From Streptomyces sp. JH34 (GTDB lineage: Bacteria; Actinomycetota; Actinomycetes; Streptomycetales; Streptomycetaceae), in the NCBI RefSeq assembly GCF_029428875.1, contig NZ_JAJSOO010000001.1, positions 6,792,501-6,856,500 of the forward strand: a DNA stretch of 64,000 nucleotides, read 5' to 3'. The number at the start of each line of letters is the position of its first letter. Position 1 is the stretch's first letter. Both the position numbers and the translations under genes were made by a program. The notes under the pieces were generated by a model. That model did no database searches. It saw only the letters and a list, made by a program, of their open reading frames with translations, and was not told where the DNA came from. Positions 50,428 to 59,281 of this stretch are shown one piece after another.

Positions 50428-52875
50428 TCATCGGAGCAGCTGCCAGAGATGGTCGGCGGTGCCGTTGTCGTCGTACTGCACGACGTGGGCGCTGTCGGCG
50501 GTGGACATCAGGTCCACGCCGAGCACCTTGTCCGAGTTGCGGTTGCGGATGCGGTACCAGCCGTCGCCGTCCGGCACGAGCTGCCACAGGTGGTCCGCGG
50601 TGTCGTTGTCGTCGAACTGGACGACGTGGGCGCTGTTCGCGGTGGACATGAGGTCCACGCCCAGCACCTTGCCGGAGTGCTGGTTGCGGATGCGGTACCA
50701 GCCGTCGCCGTTGGCCACGAGCCGCCACAGGTGGTCCGCGGTCCCGGTGTCGCCGAACTGGACGACGTGGGCGCTGTTCGCGGTCGACATGCCGTCCACG
50801 CCCAGCACCTTGCCGGAGTTGCGGTTGGCGATCCGGTACCGGCCGTCGGCCAGCCAGGGCGTTCCGTCCGGGCTCGCCGTCGGGAAGGACGCGATCCGCA
50901 GCCGCGCGGCGCCCATCGGGACGAGCGTGACCTCCTCGACCGGGGAGGTGCTGCGCGCGGGGCTCGGTTGCAGGGGCGCCACCACGTGCTCGTCGTCGGC
51001 GCTCCACTCGGGGATCCGGCGGGCCCGGGCGGTCATGACGAGTGGGGTGCCGTCCAGGGTGAACGGGTTGTCGCCGGGGGCGCGTCCGGTGGACCGGCGG
51101 CGCAGCGAGTACGCCGGCCGCGCCCCGTCCAGGACGAGGCCGTAGTTCCACGGTGTGGTGGCGTGGACGGCGTACTCCGGGAACTGTTCGGTGCCGCCGA
51201 TGCGCTCGTACGACTCCCCGATGCGCAGGGAGTACGTCAGCGGCCCGTGGTCCACGCTCACCGAGCCGTGGTTGTCCGTCCAGGTGCGCACGGCGGTCCG
51301 CTGGGGGAGGCGCAGGGTGACCTCGTCGCCGTCCGCCCAGGTCCGTTCGATCCGGGTGAAGGCGGGGCCGGCCGGGGCGGCGACCCGCTGACCGTTGACC
51401 CGGACGTCCGGCTCGGTGCACCAGGCGGGAACGCGCAGCACCAGGGGGAAACGCAGCGGTTTCGGGGCCTTGAGGGAAAGCGTGACCGTGTCCGTGAAGG
51501 GGTAGTCCGTCTCCTCGGTGAAGGTCACCTCCGTGCCGTCGGCGACCTTGGCGGTGACCTGGCTGGCGGCGTACATCGCGGCGGCCAGTCCGCCGTCCGG
51601 GGTGGCGAGCCAGAGCTCCTCGGTGAAGTAGGGCCAGCCCATGCCGTAGTTGTGCGGGCAGCAGCGGTACTGGTCGACTCCCGGCAGGTACGCCTGCATG
51701 GCGAAGCCGTTCTGGAACTGCCGGTCGTGCTTGGGCACGTCGTCCAGGTCGACGCTGTTGGCGCTGGTGACGTAGTGGACCGCCTTCCCCGACGGGTCCA
51801 GCGCGGCGGGCAGCGAGTTGAAGGCGAGCTCCTCGCACCGGTCCGCCCAGAGCGGGTCGCCGGTGATCCGGGTGAGCAGCTGGTGGCTCGCCATGAACTC
51901 GACGATTCCGCAGGTCTCGAAACCCTGCCGGGGGTCTCCGTGGCCCGGCCGGGCGTTCTCGTCCCCGGCGAAGCCGCCACCGGGGAACTGGCCGTACCGG
52001 TCCATGGCCTTGGCGTACGTCCCGTACGTGTCCCGGGTGTCCTGCTGCGATCCGCTGCGCAGTGCGTACTGGGCTGGTTCGCGGAAGCCCTGCGCGATGT
52101 TGACGTTGTGGGGGTTCACCAGGTTGTCGCCCCAGTCGGCGCCGTACCGGTGGATCTTGTCGGCGAGGTCGAGCAGGAAGGTGTCACCCGTGCGGTTGAA
52201 CAGCCAGTAGACGCTGTCCAGCCCGTCGCCCCAGCGCAGCGCGATCCAGCTGGTGTCGAAGGCGCCGGGACCCTGGGCGTTCATGTACCGGAAGAACCTG
52301 CTGAGGAACGGGATGACCCGGGTGTCGCCGTCGTACTCCTGCCAGGAGCGCAGCGCCTGGACCAGGGGCAGGAAGGGCCAGAAGTCCGGGCCACCGTTCA
52401 GCGACGTCCGCAGGGCCTTCGGTCCGAAGAAGCCGTCGGACTGCTGGGTCGTGAGGATCGCGTCGATCCAGCGGCGGGTGCCGGCCAGCGCCTTCGCGTC
52501 CCCGGTGACGATGGCCAGGTCCGTGTATCCGCGCAGCCAGTAGGGGACTTCCTCCCAGCCGCCGCGGTCCGGGCGCACCCAGCCGGAAGCCTCGAAGTCG
52601 AGGAAGTGCGAGATCTCCTCGTAGCGGCCGCACAGGCCGTCCAGCTGGAGCCGGAGCTGCCCGGCGAGCCAGCCCTTGGCGGTCACCCGCCCGGGAGGAA
52701 GCTTAAGGAACGCCGTGGGGTGCAGCGGCGCGGCGTTGGGGGAGTAGTGGCCACCCCGTGCCGCGGCCATCAGGCCCTCGGCCGCGGTCGCCGTGGTGGC
52801 CCAGCGGCCGGCCGCGGTGGTCGCGGCGACGGTGGCCAGAGCGCCGGTCATGAGTTGCCTGCGGTTCAGGGACAT
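50428..52875 (-). CDS. Secreted GH127 beta-L-arabinofuranosidase with ricin-type lectin domain
   Basis: The 815-residue protein starts with a twin-arginine-like signal (NRRQLMTGALATVAATTAAG). The catalytic region (DUF1680/GH127, about residues 50-640) shows FETCGIVEFM near residue 320 and YRCCPHN near 403; these Glu and Cys residues match the zinc-cysteine active site known for HypBA1-type beta-L-arabinofuranosidases. The C-terminal 135 residues hold three ricin-type beta-trefoil repeats, each with YRIxNxxSxKVLGVD and a DHLWxL ending, which bind carbohydrate. It would release L-arabinose from beta-arabinofuranosides. It is the first gene of a two-gene unit with the GH2-CBM42 gene. Confidence 0.92.
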   Translation of the reverse strand: MSLNRRQLMTGALATVAATTAAGRWATTATAAEGLMAAARGGHYSPNAAPLHPTAFLKLPPGRVTAKGWLAGQLRLQLDGLCGRYEEISHFLDFEASGWVRPDRGGWEEVPYWLRGYTDLAIVTGDAKALAGTRRWIDAILTTQQSDGFFGPKALRTSLNGGPDFWPFLPLVQALRSWQEYDGDTRVIPFLSRFFRYMNAQGPGAFDTSWIALRWGDGLDSVYWLFNRTGDTFLLDLADKIHRYGADWGDNLVNPHNVNIAQGFREPAQYALRSGSQQDTRDTYGTYAKAMDRYGQFPGGGFAGDENARPGHGDPRQGFETCGIVEFMASHQLLTRITGDPLWADRCEELAFNSLPAALDPSGKAVHYVTSANSVDLDDVPKHDRQFQNGFAMQAYLPGVDQYRCCPHNYGMGWPYFTEELWLATPDGGLAAAMYAASQVTAKVADGTEVTFTEETDYPFTDTVTLSLKAPKPLRFPLVLRVPAWCTEPDVRVNGQRVAAPAGPAFTRIERTWADGDEVTLRLPQRTAVRTWTDNHGSVSVDHGPLTYSLRIGESYERIGGTEQFPEYAVHATTPWNYGLVLDGARPAYSLRRRSTGRAPGDNPFTLDGTPLVMTARARRIPEWSADDEHVVAPLQPSPARSTSPVEEVTLVPMGAARLRIASFPTASPDGTPWLADGRYRIANRNSGKVLGVDGMSTANSAHVVQFGDTGTADHLWRLVANGDGWYRIRNQHSGKVLGVDLMSTANSAHVVQFDDNDTADHLWQLVPDGDGWYRIRNRNSDKVLGVDLMSTADSAHVVQYDDNGTADHLWQLLR

Positions 52876-52987
52876 CGTGTGGGGACTCCGCTTCTGCTCG
52901 GCCTGACGAGGGGGTGACCGGCCCGGACCGGGCCGGCGCATGGCGAAGGAGCCTGCCGCGCCCGGGCCCGGGGACACGACGACGAGC

Positions 52988-53003
52988 TTTCAACGTTGGA
53001 AAA
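52988..53003. promoter_or_regulatory. LacI-type operator candidate for the GH127-GH2 unit
   Basis: TTTCAACGTTGGAAAA has a perfect CAACGTTG core and A/T-rich flanks, 113 bases upstream of the GH127 start. Confidence 0.6.
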
Positions 53004-53166
53004 ATGATGTCGGCGGTATGACAGCACGCGGTCAAGCCGGTGTCCAGAGGTGGCGCAGCACCTGGTGCGATCGCGCCGGGCGCGCGGGTGCGCAGGAGCC
53101 GTGGACTCCGGTCGACACATTTTGGAAACGCATCGACAACTCTCTTGCCGCTTGCGGCGCCTCGCC

Positions 53167-53184
53167 TATATAACGTTGTAAACC
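53167..53184. promoter_or_regulatory. LacI-type operator candidate for the importer operon
   Basis: TATATAACGTTGTAAACC carries an AACGTT core in a 12-base dyad with one mismatch, about 170 bases upstream of the binding-protein start. The embedded TATATAA could overlap a -10 element. Confidence 0.55.
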
Positions 53185-53352
53185 CAGCCGCCGAGAGGCC
53201 GCACAAGCCCCTCACGACCGTCGTTTCCGCAGCTCGAAGCGGGGTCGCGAGGGATCCGGCGTCATCTGCCGCCCAGCGGCTGACGCACCGTCCCGCCATG
53301 CCCGACGCACGCCGAACAGCGTGCCGTCACCTCGCCAAGGAGCGTCCCGCGC

Positions 53353-54438
53353 ATGATGATCCAGCGTCGATCCCGTACCCTCGCCGCGGCCTGCCTGCTC
53401 GCCGCCACCGCCACGCTGGCCGTTTCCGGCTGCTCGAAGTCGGAGACCACGAACGACGCGGGCGGTGACAGCAGCCAGGGAGCACAGGCGGCCAAGTCCC
53501 CCGAGGCCGCTTCCGGCCCCGGCTGTTCGCTGCAGACCTACGGCGCGCCCAAGATCGACCTCAAGGACGCGGTGGTCGGCTTCTCCCAGTCGGAGAAGGA
53601 GGCCAACCCGTTCCGGATCGCCGAGACCCAGTCGATCAAGGACGAGGCCGCGAAGATCGGGGTCAAGAAGCTGCTCACCACCAACGCGCAGTCGCAGCTG
53701 TCCAAGCAGATCAGCGACATCCAGGACATGCTGTCCCAGGGCGCCCAGTTCCTCATCATCGCGCCGCTGAACTCCGACGGTCTCGAGCCGGCGCTCAAGG
53801 CCGCGGCGGCGAAGAAGGTGCCCGTCCTCACGATCGACCGCAAGGTCAACTCCACCGCCTGCAAGGACTACGTGGCCTTCCTCGGCTCCGACTTCGTCGA
53901 GCAGGGCAAGCGGGCCGCCGACGCCATGATCAAGGCGACCGACGGCAAGGGCAAGGTGGCGATCCTCCTCGGCGCCTCCGGCAACAACGTGACCACCGAC
54001 CGGACCAAGGGCTTCGTCGACCAGATCAAGGCCGAGGCGCCCGGCATCGAGATCGTCGCCCAGCAGACCGGCGAGTTCGCCCGCGACAAGGGCCAGCAGG
54101 TCATGGAGCAGCTCATCCAGTCCAAGCCGGACATCACCGCCGTCTACGCGGAGAACGACGAGATGGGGCTCGGCGCCGTCACCGCGCTGAAGGCCGCCGG
54201 CAAGAAGCCCGGCAAGGACGTCAAGATCGTCTCGGTCGACGGCACCCGCAACGCCGTCCAGGCCCTGGTCAACGGCGAGTACAACGCCGTGATCGAGTCC
54301 AACCCGCGCTTCGGACCGCTCGCCTTCGCGACCGCGAGCAAGTTCTACGGCGGCGAGGAGATCCCCGAGAACGTCATCATCACCGACCGCGCCTACGACG
54401 AGACCAACGCCAAGGAATCCCTCGGCGGGGCGTACTGA
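53353..54438 (+). CDS. YtfQ-like furanose/pentose-binding lipoprotein
   Basis: The 361-residue protein has a signal with lipobox VSGC (Cys about 27) and a type I periplasmic-binding fold. VVGFSQSEKEANPFRIAETQSIKDEAAK, DIQDMLSQGAQFLIIAPLNSDGLEPALKAA, VPVLTIDRKVN, DRTKGFVDQI and AVYAENDEMGLGAVTALKAAGKKPGKDVKIVSVDG resemble YtfQ, the galactofuranose binder of E. coli, more than RbsB. In this setting L-arabinofuranose or galactofuranose is a likely ligand, by inference. AAGGAG precedes the ATG. A hairpin at 54462-54496 separates it from the ATPase gene. Confidence 0.9.
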   Translation: MMIQRRSRTLAAACLLAATATLAVSGCSKSETTNDAGGDSSQGAQAAKSPEAASGPGCSLQTYGAPKIDLKDAVVGFSQSEKEANPFRIAETQSIKDEAAKIGVKKLLTTNAQSQLSKQISDIQDMLSQGAQFLIIAPLNSDGLEPALKAAAAKKVPVLTIDRKVNSTACKDYVAFLGSDFVEQGKRAADAMIKATDGKGKVAILLGASGNNVTTDRTKGFVDQIKAEAPGIEIVAQQTGEFARDKGQQVMEQLIQSKPDITAVYAENDEMGLGAVTALKAAGKKPGKDVKIVSVDGTRNAVQALVNGEYNAVIESNPRFGPLAFATASKFYGGEEIPENVIITDRAYDETNAKESLGGAY

Positions 54439-54461
54439 TCCGCTCCTGACCCAACGGCCCC

Positions 54462-54496
54462 GGCCGCCGTGGCACCTGCACCGGGCCACGGCGGCC
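54462..54496 (+). promoter_or_regulatory. Intercistronic hairpin between binding-protein and ATPase genes
   Basis: Perfect 12-base arms (54462-54473 and 54485-54496) flank an 11-base loop. Such structures after binding-protein genes usually act as partial terminators or protect the upstream mRNA, giving more binding protein than membrane components. Confidence 0.6.
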
Positions 54497-54538
54497 CCCG
54501 GGCCCTCACCCCTGGACAGCGGAAGGCCAGAAACACCC

Positions 54539-56146
54539 ATGGCACCACCCGAAGCAGTACCTCAGGCGCCGGAGGCGGCCGGGGACACGGCCTCCGCCGT
54601 GCTCGAAGCCCGCTCGGTGAGCAAACGGTTCCCCGGCGTCGTCGCTCTCGACGACGTCAGCTTCTCCCTGCGCGCGGGGGAGACCCACGCGCTGGTCGGG
54701 GAGAACGGCGCGGGCAAGTCGACCCTCATCAAGGTGCTGACCGGTGTGTACCGGCCGGACGGGGGTGAACTCCGGATGGCGGGCGAACCGGTCAGGTTCG
54801 CCCGGCCGTTCGAGGCGCAGCAGGCCGGGATCTCCACGATCTACCAGGAGGTCAACCTCGTCCCGCTGATGAGCGTGGCGAGGAACATCTTCCTGGGCCG
54901 CGAACCAAGGAACCGTTTCGGTCTCATCGACTTCGCACGCATGCACCGGGAGACGGGCGAACTGCTCGACGGGTTCGGCGTACGCGTCGACCCCCGGCGC
55001 CCCCTGCACACCCTCGGTGTCGGCACCCAGCAGATGGTCGCCCTCGCCCGGGCCGTGTCCGTCAACGCCCAGGTCGTCATCATGGACGAGCCCACCTCCT
55101 CGCTCGAACCACGCGAGGTGGAGACCCTCTTCCGGGTCATCGGGAACCTGCGGGACAAGGGCATCGCCGTCCTCTACGTCAGCCACCGCATGGACGAGCT
55201 CTACCGGATCTGCGACCGGGTCACCGTCCTTCGCGACGGACGCCACATCCACACCGGCGACCTCGCCGACCTCGACCGGATGCAGCTCGTGTCGATGATG
55301 CTCGGCCGCGACCTCTCCGAAGTGCGGCGCTCCGGCGTCACCAGCTTCGCCGCGGAGGGGCACGAGGCCGCCCGTACGCCCGTGCTCACCGCGACCGGCC
55401 TCTCCAGTCGGCTCCAGCTCCACGACATATCCCTGTCGCTGTACGGGGGAGAGGTGCTCGGCCTCGGAGGTCTCCTCGGCTCCGGCCGAAGCGAGACGGC
55501 GAAGGCGCTCTCCGGGGCGCTGCCCCTGGACGCGGGCGAACTCACCGTCGACGGCACCACCCTGAAGCGCCTCACCCCGGCGGCCGCGATCCGGGCCGGC
55601 ATCAGCCTGCTCCCCGAGGACCGCAAGGCCGAAGGCATCGTGCCCGGACTCTCCGTCCGGGAGAACATCGTGCTGGCGGCCATGCCCCGTCTCTCCCGGG
55701 CCGGTGTCGTCTCGCGCGCCAAGCAGGACCGGATCGTCGACATCTTCATGAAGCGCCTGCGTATCAAGGCGTCGAGCCCGGAGCAGAAGGTCGGAGAACT
55801 CTCCGGCGGCAACCAGCAGAAGGTCCTGCTGGCCCGCTGGCTCTGCCTGGAACCCAAGGTCCTCCTCCTCGACGAACCCACCCGGGGCATCGACGTCGGA
55901 GCCAAGGCCGAGGTGCAGAGCCTCATCGACGACCTCGCCGGCGAGGGCCTCGCCGTCCTGCTCATCTCCTCCGACATCGAGGAGCTCATCGAGGGCGCCG
56001 ACCGCCTCGTCGTCCTGCGCGGCGGGGCCGTCGCGGGTGAGCTGTCGGGCGACGACGTGGCCGAGGACCGGCTGCTCGAAGTGCTCGCCGACCACGCGCC
56101 GGACCCGGCGGACCGGGCCCCGGCCGCCCAGGAGGACCCCCGATGA
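54539..56146 (+). CDS. Sugar ABC importer ATPase (RbsA/YtfR type, two nucleotide-binding domains)
   Basis: The 535-residue protein has two ATPase domains. The first carries Walker A GENGAGKST (about 58-66), Walker B VVIMDEPTSSLEP and a degenerate signature. The second has a degenerate Walker A (LGSGRSETAKAL), the signature LSGGNQQKVLLARWL and Walker B VLLLDEPTRGIDVG. This asymmetry is normal for the class that energises ribose, galactose and galactofuranose importers. It overlaps the next gene by four bases (ATGA). Confidence 0.95.
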   Translation: MAPPEAVPQAPEAAGDTASAVLEARSVSKRFPGVVALDDVSFSLRAGETHALVGENGAGKSTLIKVLTGVYRPDGGELRMAGEPVRFARPFEAQQAGISTIYQEVNLVPLMSVARNIFLGREPRNRFGLIDFARMHRETGELLDGFGVRVDPRRPLHTLGVGTQQMVALARAVSVNAQVVIMDEPTSSLEPREVETLFRVIGNLRDKGIAVLYVSHRMDELYRICDRVTVLRDGRHIHTGDLADLDRMQLVSMMLGRDLSEVRRSGVTSFAAEGHEAARTPVLTATGLSSRLQLHDISLSLYGGEVLGLGGLLGSGRSETAKALSGALPLDAGELTVDGTTLKRLTPAAAIRAGISLLPEDRKAEGIVPGLSVRENIVLAAMPRLSRAGVVSRAKQDRIVDIFMKRLRIKASSPEQKVGELSGGNQQKVLLARWLCLEPKVLLLDEPTRGIDVGAKAEVQSLIDDLAGEGLAVLLISSDIEELIEGADRLVVLRGGAVAGELSGDDVAEDRLLEVLADHAPDPADRAPAAQEDPR

Positions 56147-57141
56147 CCCAGACCGCCGTCGCCCCGCCCGCCAAGAGCGACAAGCCCCCGAAGTCCGCGA
56201 GCCCGCTGGCCCGACTGCGCGACCCCTCCTGGTACCAGCGCTACGGCGTCTACGTCGCCGTGGCGGTGGTCCTGCTCTTCAACGCGCTGTTCACCGACCA
56301 CTTCATGACCGCGGACAACTTCCGCACCCAGCTCGTCCAGGTCGCCCCGATCGTCATCGTCGCCCTGGGCATGGCCCTGGTCATCGGCACCGAGGGCGTC
56401 GACCTGTCCGTCGGCTCGACCATGGCGCTGGCCGCCGCCTTCCTCCCGCTCTACCTCGGGTACGGGCTCGTCCCCGCGCTCGTCGTCTCCCTCCTGGCGG
56501 GAGCCGTCGTCGGAGCCGTCAACGGCGCCCTCGTCTCCCTCGTCGGGCTGCAGCCCATCGTGGCCACGCTCGCGCTCTTCGTCGGAGGCCGCGGGCTCGC
56601 CCTCGTCATGGCCGACGGCCAGCTCAAGCAGATCGTCAACCCCGACCTGCTGTCTCTGGGCACCGGCTCCTTCCTCGGCGTCCCGCTCGTCGTCTGGATC
56701 GCCGGAGTGCTCGCGGTCGCCGTGGCGTTCCTCGTACAGCGCACCACCTTCGGCCGGCAGGTCGTCGCCGTCGGAGGCAACCGCTCCGCCGCCGCGCTCG
56801 CCGGACTGCCCGTCAAGCGCGTCCTCATCGGCGTGTACGTGATCTGCGGGGTGCTCGCCGCGCTCGCCGGCATCCTCGCCACCGCCAGGCTCACCGCGAG
56901 CGACCCGTCCTCGCTCGGCACCCTCATGGAACTCTCCGCCATCACGGCGGTCGTCGTCGGCGGCACCCCCCTCAACGGGGGATCCGTCCGGGTCCTCGGC
57001 ACCGTCGCGGGAGCCCTGCTCATGCAGCTCCTGCGCGCCACGCTCGTCAAGCACGACCTGCCCGACTCCACCGCACAGATCGCCCAGGCGGCCATCATCA
57101 TCGCCGCCGTCTACGTCGCCCGGGAGCGTCGGTCCCGATGA
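56143..57141 (+). CDS. Sugar ABC importer permease (YtfT type)
   Basis: The 332-residue RbsC-family permease has about eight to ten helices, GMALVIGTEGVDLSVGSTMALAA near residue 75, and VKRVLIGVYVICGVLAALAGILATARL near residue 225. ELSAITAVVVGGTPLNGGSVRVLGT near residue 265 is the family hallmark. It forms a heterodimeric channel with the next permease, as in YtfT/YjfF, in contrast to the single RbsC of ribose systems. Four-base overlaps couple it to both neighbours. Confidence 0.94.
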   Translation: MTQTAVAPPAKSDKPPKSASPLARLRDPSWYQRYGVYVAVAVVLLFNALFTDHFMTADNFRTQLVQVAPIVIVALGMALVIGTEGVDLSVGSTMALAAAFLPLYLGYGLVPALVVSLLAGAVVGAVNGALVSLVGLQPIVATLALFVGGRGLALVMADGQLKQIVNPDLLSLGTGSFLGVPLVVWIAGVLAVAVAFLVQRTTFGRQVVAVGGNRSAAALAGLPVKRVLIGVYVICGVLAALAGILATARLTASDPSSLGTLMELSAITAVVVGGTPLNGGSVRVLGTVAGALLMQLLRATLVKHDLPDSTAQIAQAAIIIAAVYVARERRSR

Positions 57142-58178
57142 ACGAAACCAAGCCCGTCACCGCCGCCCCGGCCCCCGTGCCGACGAAGACGCCCGCGGTC
57201 CGCCCCGCCGGGCCCGAGCGGACCGGCCGCGCGCGCGTCGCCGAACTCCTGCAGCGCCAGGGCGTCCTCGCGGTCCTGCTGACCGTCGTGATCGCCGCCT
57301 CGTTCATCTACCCGACGTTCGCCTCCCTGGACAACGCCCGCGGGGTGACCATCCAGGCGTCCTTCCTCGCCGTGGTCGCACTCGGCATGACCATGGTCAT
57401 CATCACCGGCGGCATCGACCTGTCCGTCGGGTCGGTCTTCGCCCTCGGCGGAGTGATCGCCGCCTGGGCCTCGCAGTACGGATTCCTCGCCGCCCTGCTG
57501 CTCCCCCTCGTGGTGTGCGGCGGGATCGGCCTGCTCAACGGGCTGCTGATCGCCCGCGGGAACATGGCACCGTTCATCGTCACCCTCGCCACCCTGCTGG
57601 GTGCCCGCGGCCTGCTGCTCGCCCTCACCGACGAAGGCGCCACCACCTACCTCGTGCCCAAGGACTCCGCCTTCGGAGAACTCGGCCAGGGCAGCGTCTG
57701 GGGCTTCGGCTACCCGATCCTCATCGCCCTGGTGCTGTTCGGGGCGGGCGGACTCGTCCTGCAGCGCACCTCGTTCGGCCAGACCCTCTTCGCCGTGGGC
57801 GGCAGCAGCGACGCGGCCACCCTGATGGGCCTCCCCGTCGCCCGCACGAAGATCCTCGTCTACACGCTCAGCGGCCTGCTCGCCGGCCTCGCCGGCGCCC
57901 TCAACGCGGCCAGGCTCTCCTCCGGCGTCACCATCGTCGGCGTGGGCATGGAACTCGACGCGATCTCCGCCGTCGTCATCGGCGGCACGCTCCTCGTCGG
58001 GGGCGCCGGATCGATCAGCGGCACCCTCTGGGGCGTCCTCCTGCTGGCCGTCATCCAGAACCTGATCAACCAGATCGGCTCGCTCAACTCCTCCTACCAG
58101 TCGGTCGTCAGCGGCGGCTTCCTTATCGTTGTCGTGGTGGCCCAGCGCTATCTCGCGCGCAGTCGCAGAAGCACCTGA
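57138..58178 (+). CDS. Sugar ABC importer permease (YjfF type)
   Basis: The 346-residue second permease has a Pro/Ala-rich cytoplasmic tail (about 1-40), GMTMVIITGGIDLSVGSVFALGG near residue 85 and GMELDAISAVVIGGTLLVGGAGSISGT near residue 273. Two different permease genes beside a YtfQ-like binder support a furanose-type importer. It starts at an ATGA overlap and is followed by a 65-base gap before the LacI gene on the same strand. Confidence 0.94.
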   Translation: MNETKPVTAAPAPVPTKTPAVRPAGPERTGRARVAELLQRQGVLAVLLTVVIAASFIYPTFASLDNARGVTIQASFLAVVALGMTMVIITGGIDLSVGSVFALGGVIAAWASQYGFLAALLLPLVVCGGIGLLNGLLIARGNMAPFIVTLATLLGARGLLLALTDEGATTYLVPKDSAFGELGQGSVWGFGYPILIALVLFGAGGLVLQRTSFGQTLFAVGGSSDAATLMGLPVARTKILVYTLSGLLAGLAGALNAARLSSGVTIVGVGMELDAISAVVIGGTLLVGGAGSISGTLWGVLLLAVIQNLINQIGSLNSSYQSVVSGGFLIVVVVAQRYLARSRRST

Positions 58179-58243
58179 CGACGCGCCGGCCCGCGGAGGC
58201 CGGACGCAGAGCCAAGCCGAGCCGAGCCGAACCAAGGAGTGCC

Positions 58244-59281
58244 GTGGGCGTCAGCCTCAAGGACGTTGCGCAACGGGCAGGCGTGTCCATCAAGACCGTG
58301 TCGAACGTGGTGAACAACTATCAGCACGTCACACCAGCCATGCGCGCCAAGGTGCAGAAGGCGATCGACGAGCTCGGCTACCGGCCGAACCTCACCGCCC
58401 GTCACCTGCGCAAGGGCCGCACCGGCATCATCGCCCTCGCCGTCCCCGAATTCGGCAACCCGTACTTCGCGGAACTCGCCGGAGCGGTCATCGACGCCGC
58501 GGCCCGGCACGACTACACGGTCCTGGTCGACCACACCGCCGGCCTCAGGGACAAGGAACTCCTGGTCAGCCAGGGATTCCGGTCCCATGTGATCGACGGT
58601 CTCATCCTCAGCCCCATCCACCTCGAGACCGAGGACCTCATGGCGCGCACCGAGACGGCGCCACTGGTCCTGCTGGGCGAGCGCGAGTACGAGGCGCCGT
58701 ACGAGCACATCGCCATCGACAACGTGGCGGCGGCCCGAGAGGCCGTCCGCCACCTCGTCGCCCAGGGCAACCGGCGGATCGCCTTCCTCGGATCCCGCAC
58801 CGGCCAGGAACGCCAGCCCGCGCACCTGCGCCTGCGGGGCTGGCGCGAGGAACTCGCGGCCTCCGGCATCACACCGGACGAATCCCTCGTCGTCGTCACC
58901 GACGGCTACGGCCGCGAGGACGGCGCCGCCGGCATGGCGCGGCTCCTGGACCGGGAGGACCGGCCCGACGCGGTGTTCGCCTACAACGACCTCATCGCCA
59001 TCGGCGCCATGCGCACCGTCACCGAGCGAGGCCTGCGGATCCCGGACGACATCGCCGTCGTCGGCTTCGACGACATCGAGGAGAGCCGCTACACCACCAC
59101 CACACTCACCACCATCGCCCCCGACAAGGAGGCCATCGCCCGTCTCGCCGTCGACAGCCTCGTCGAACAGCTCTCGGGCGCACCCGTCGCCGAACCGCGA
59201 AGGCCACGCCCCGGCTACCGCCTCGTCGTCCGCGAATCCACCACACCCGGGCCCGACTCCGGCCACACCGAGGATCTCTGA
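58244..59281 (+). CDS. LacI-family repressor of the furanose importer locus
   Basis: The 345-residue protein has the LacI helix-turn-helix SLKDVAQRAGVSIKTVSNVVNN (about 4-25), hinge ELGYRPNLTARHLRKGRTGIIALAVPE, and effector core with LILSPIHLE, IAIDNVAAAREAVRHL and VVGFDDIEESRYTTTTLTTIAPD. The GTG start has AAGGAG 6 bases upstream. It is encoded in the importer operon direction and overlaps the epimerase gene by one base, so it probably controls the importer and the AACGTT-type sites nearby. The effector is presumably arabinose or a related sugar. Confidence 0.92.
   Translation: MGVSLKDVAQRAGVSIKTVSNVVNNYQHVTPAMRAKVQKAIDELGYRPNLTARHLRKGRTGIIALAVPEFGNPYFAELAGAVIDAAARHDYTVLVDHTAGLRDKELLVSQGFRSHVIDGLILSPIHLETEDLMARTETAPLVLLGEREYEAPYEHIAIDNVAAAREAVRHLVAQGNRRIAFLGSRTGQERQPAHLRLRGWREELAASGITPDESLVVVTDGYGREDGAAGMARLLDREDRPDAVFAYNDLIAIGAMRTVTERGLRIPDDIAVVGFDDIEESRYTTTTLTTIAPDKEAIARLAVDSLVEQLSGAPVAEPRRPRPGYRLVVRESTTPGPDSGHTEDL

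Larger units (their letters stand above)
52876..53352. promoter_or_regulatory. Divergent control region between the GH127 unit and the furanose importer operon
   Basis: The 477 bases contain no gene. Two LacI-type dyads stand out, at 52988-53003 and 53167-53184, each nearer to one of the two divergent units. AT-rich patches surround both. AAGGAGCG at 53338-53345 is the ribosome site of the binding-protein gene. Confidence 0.6.
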
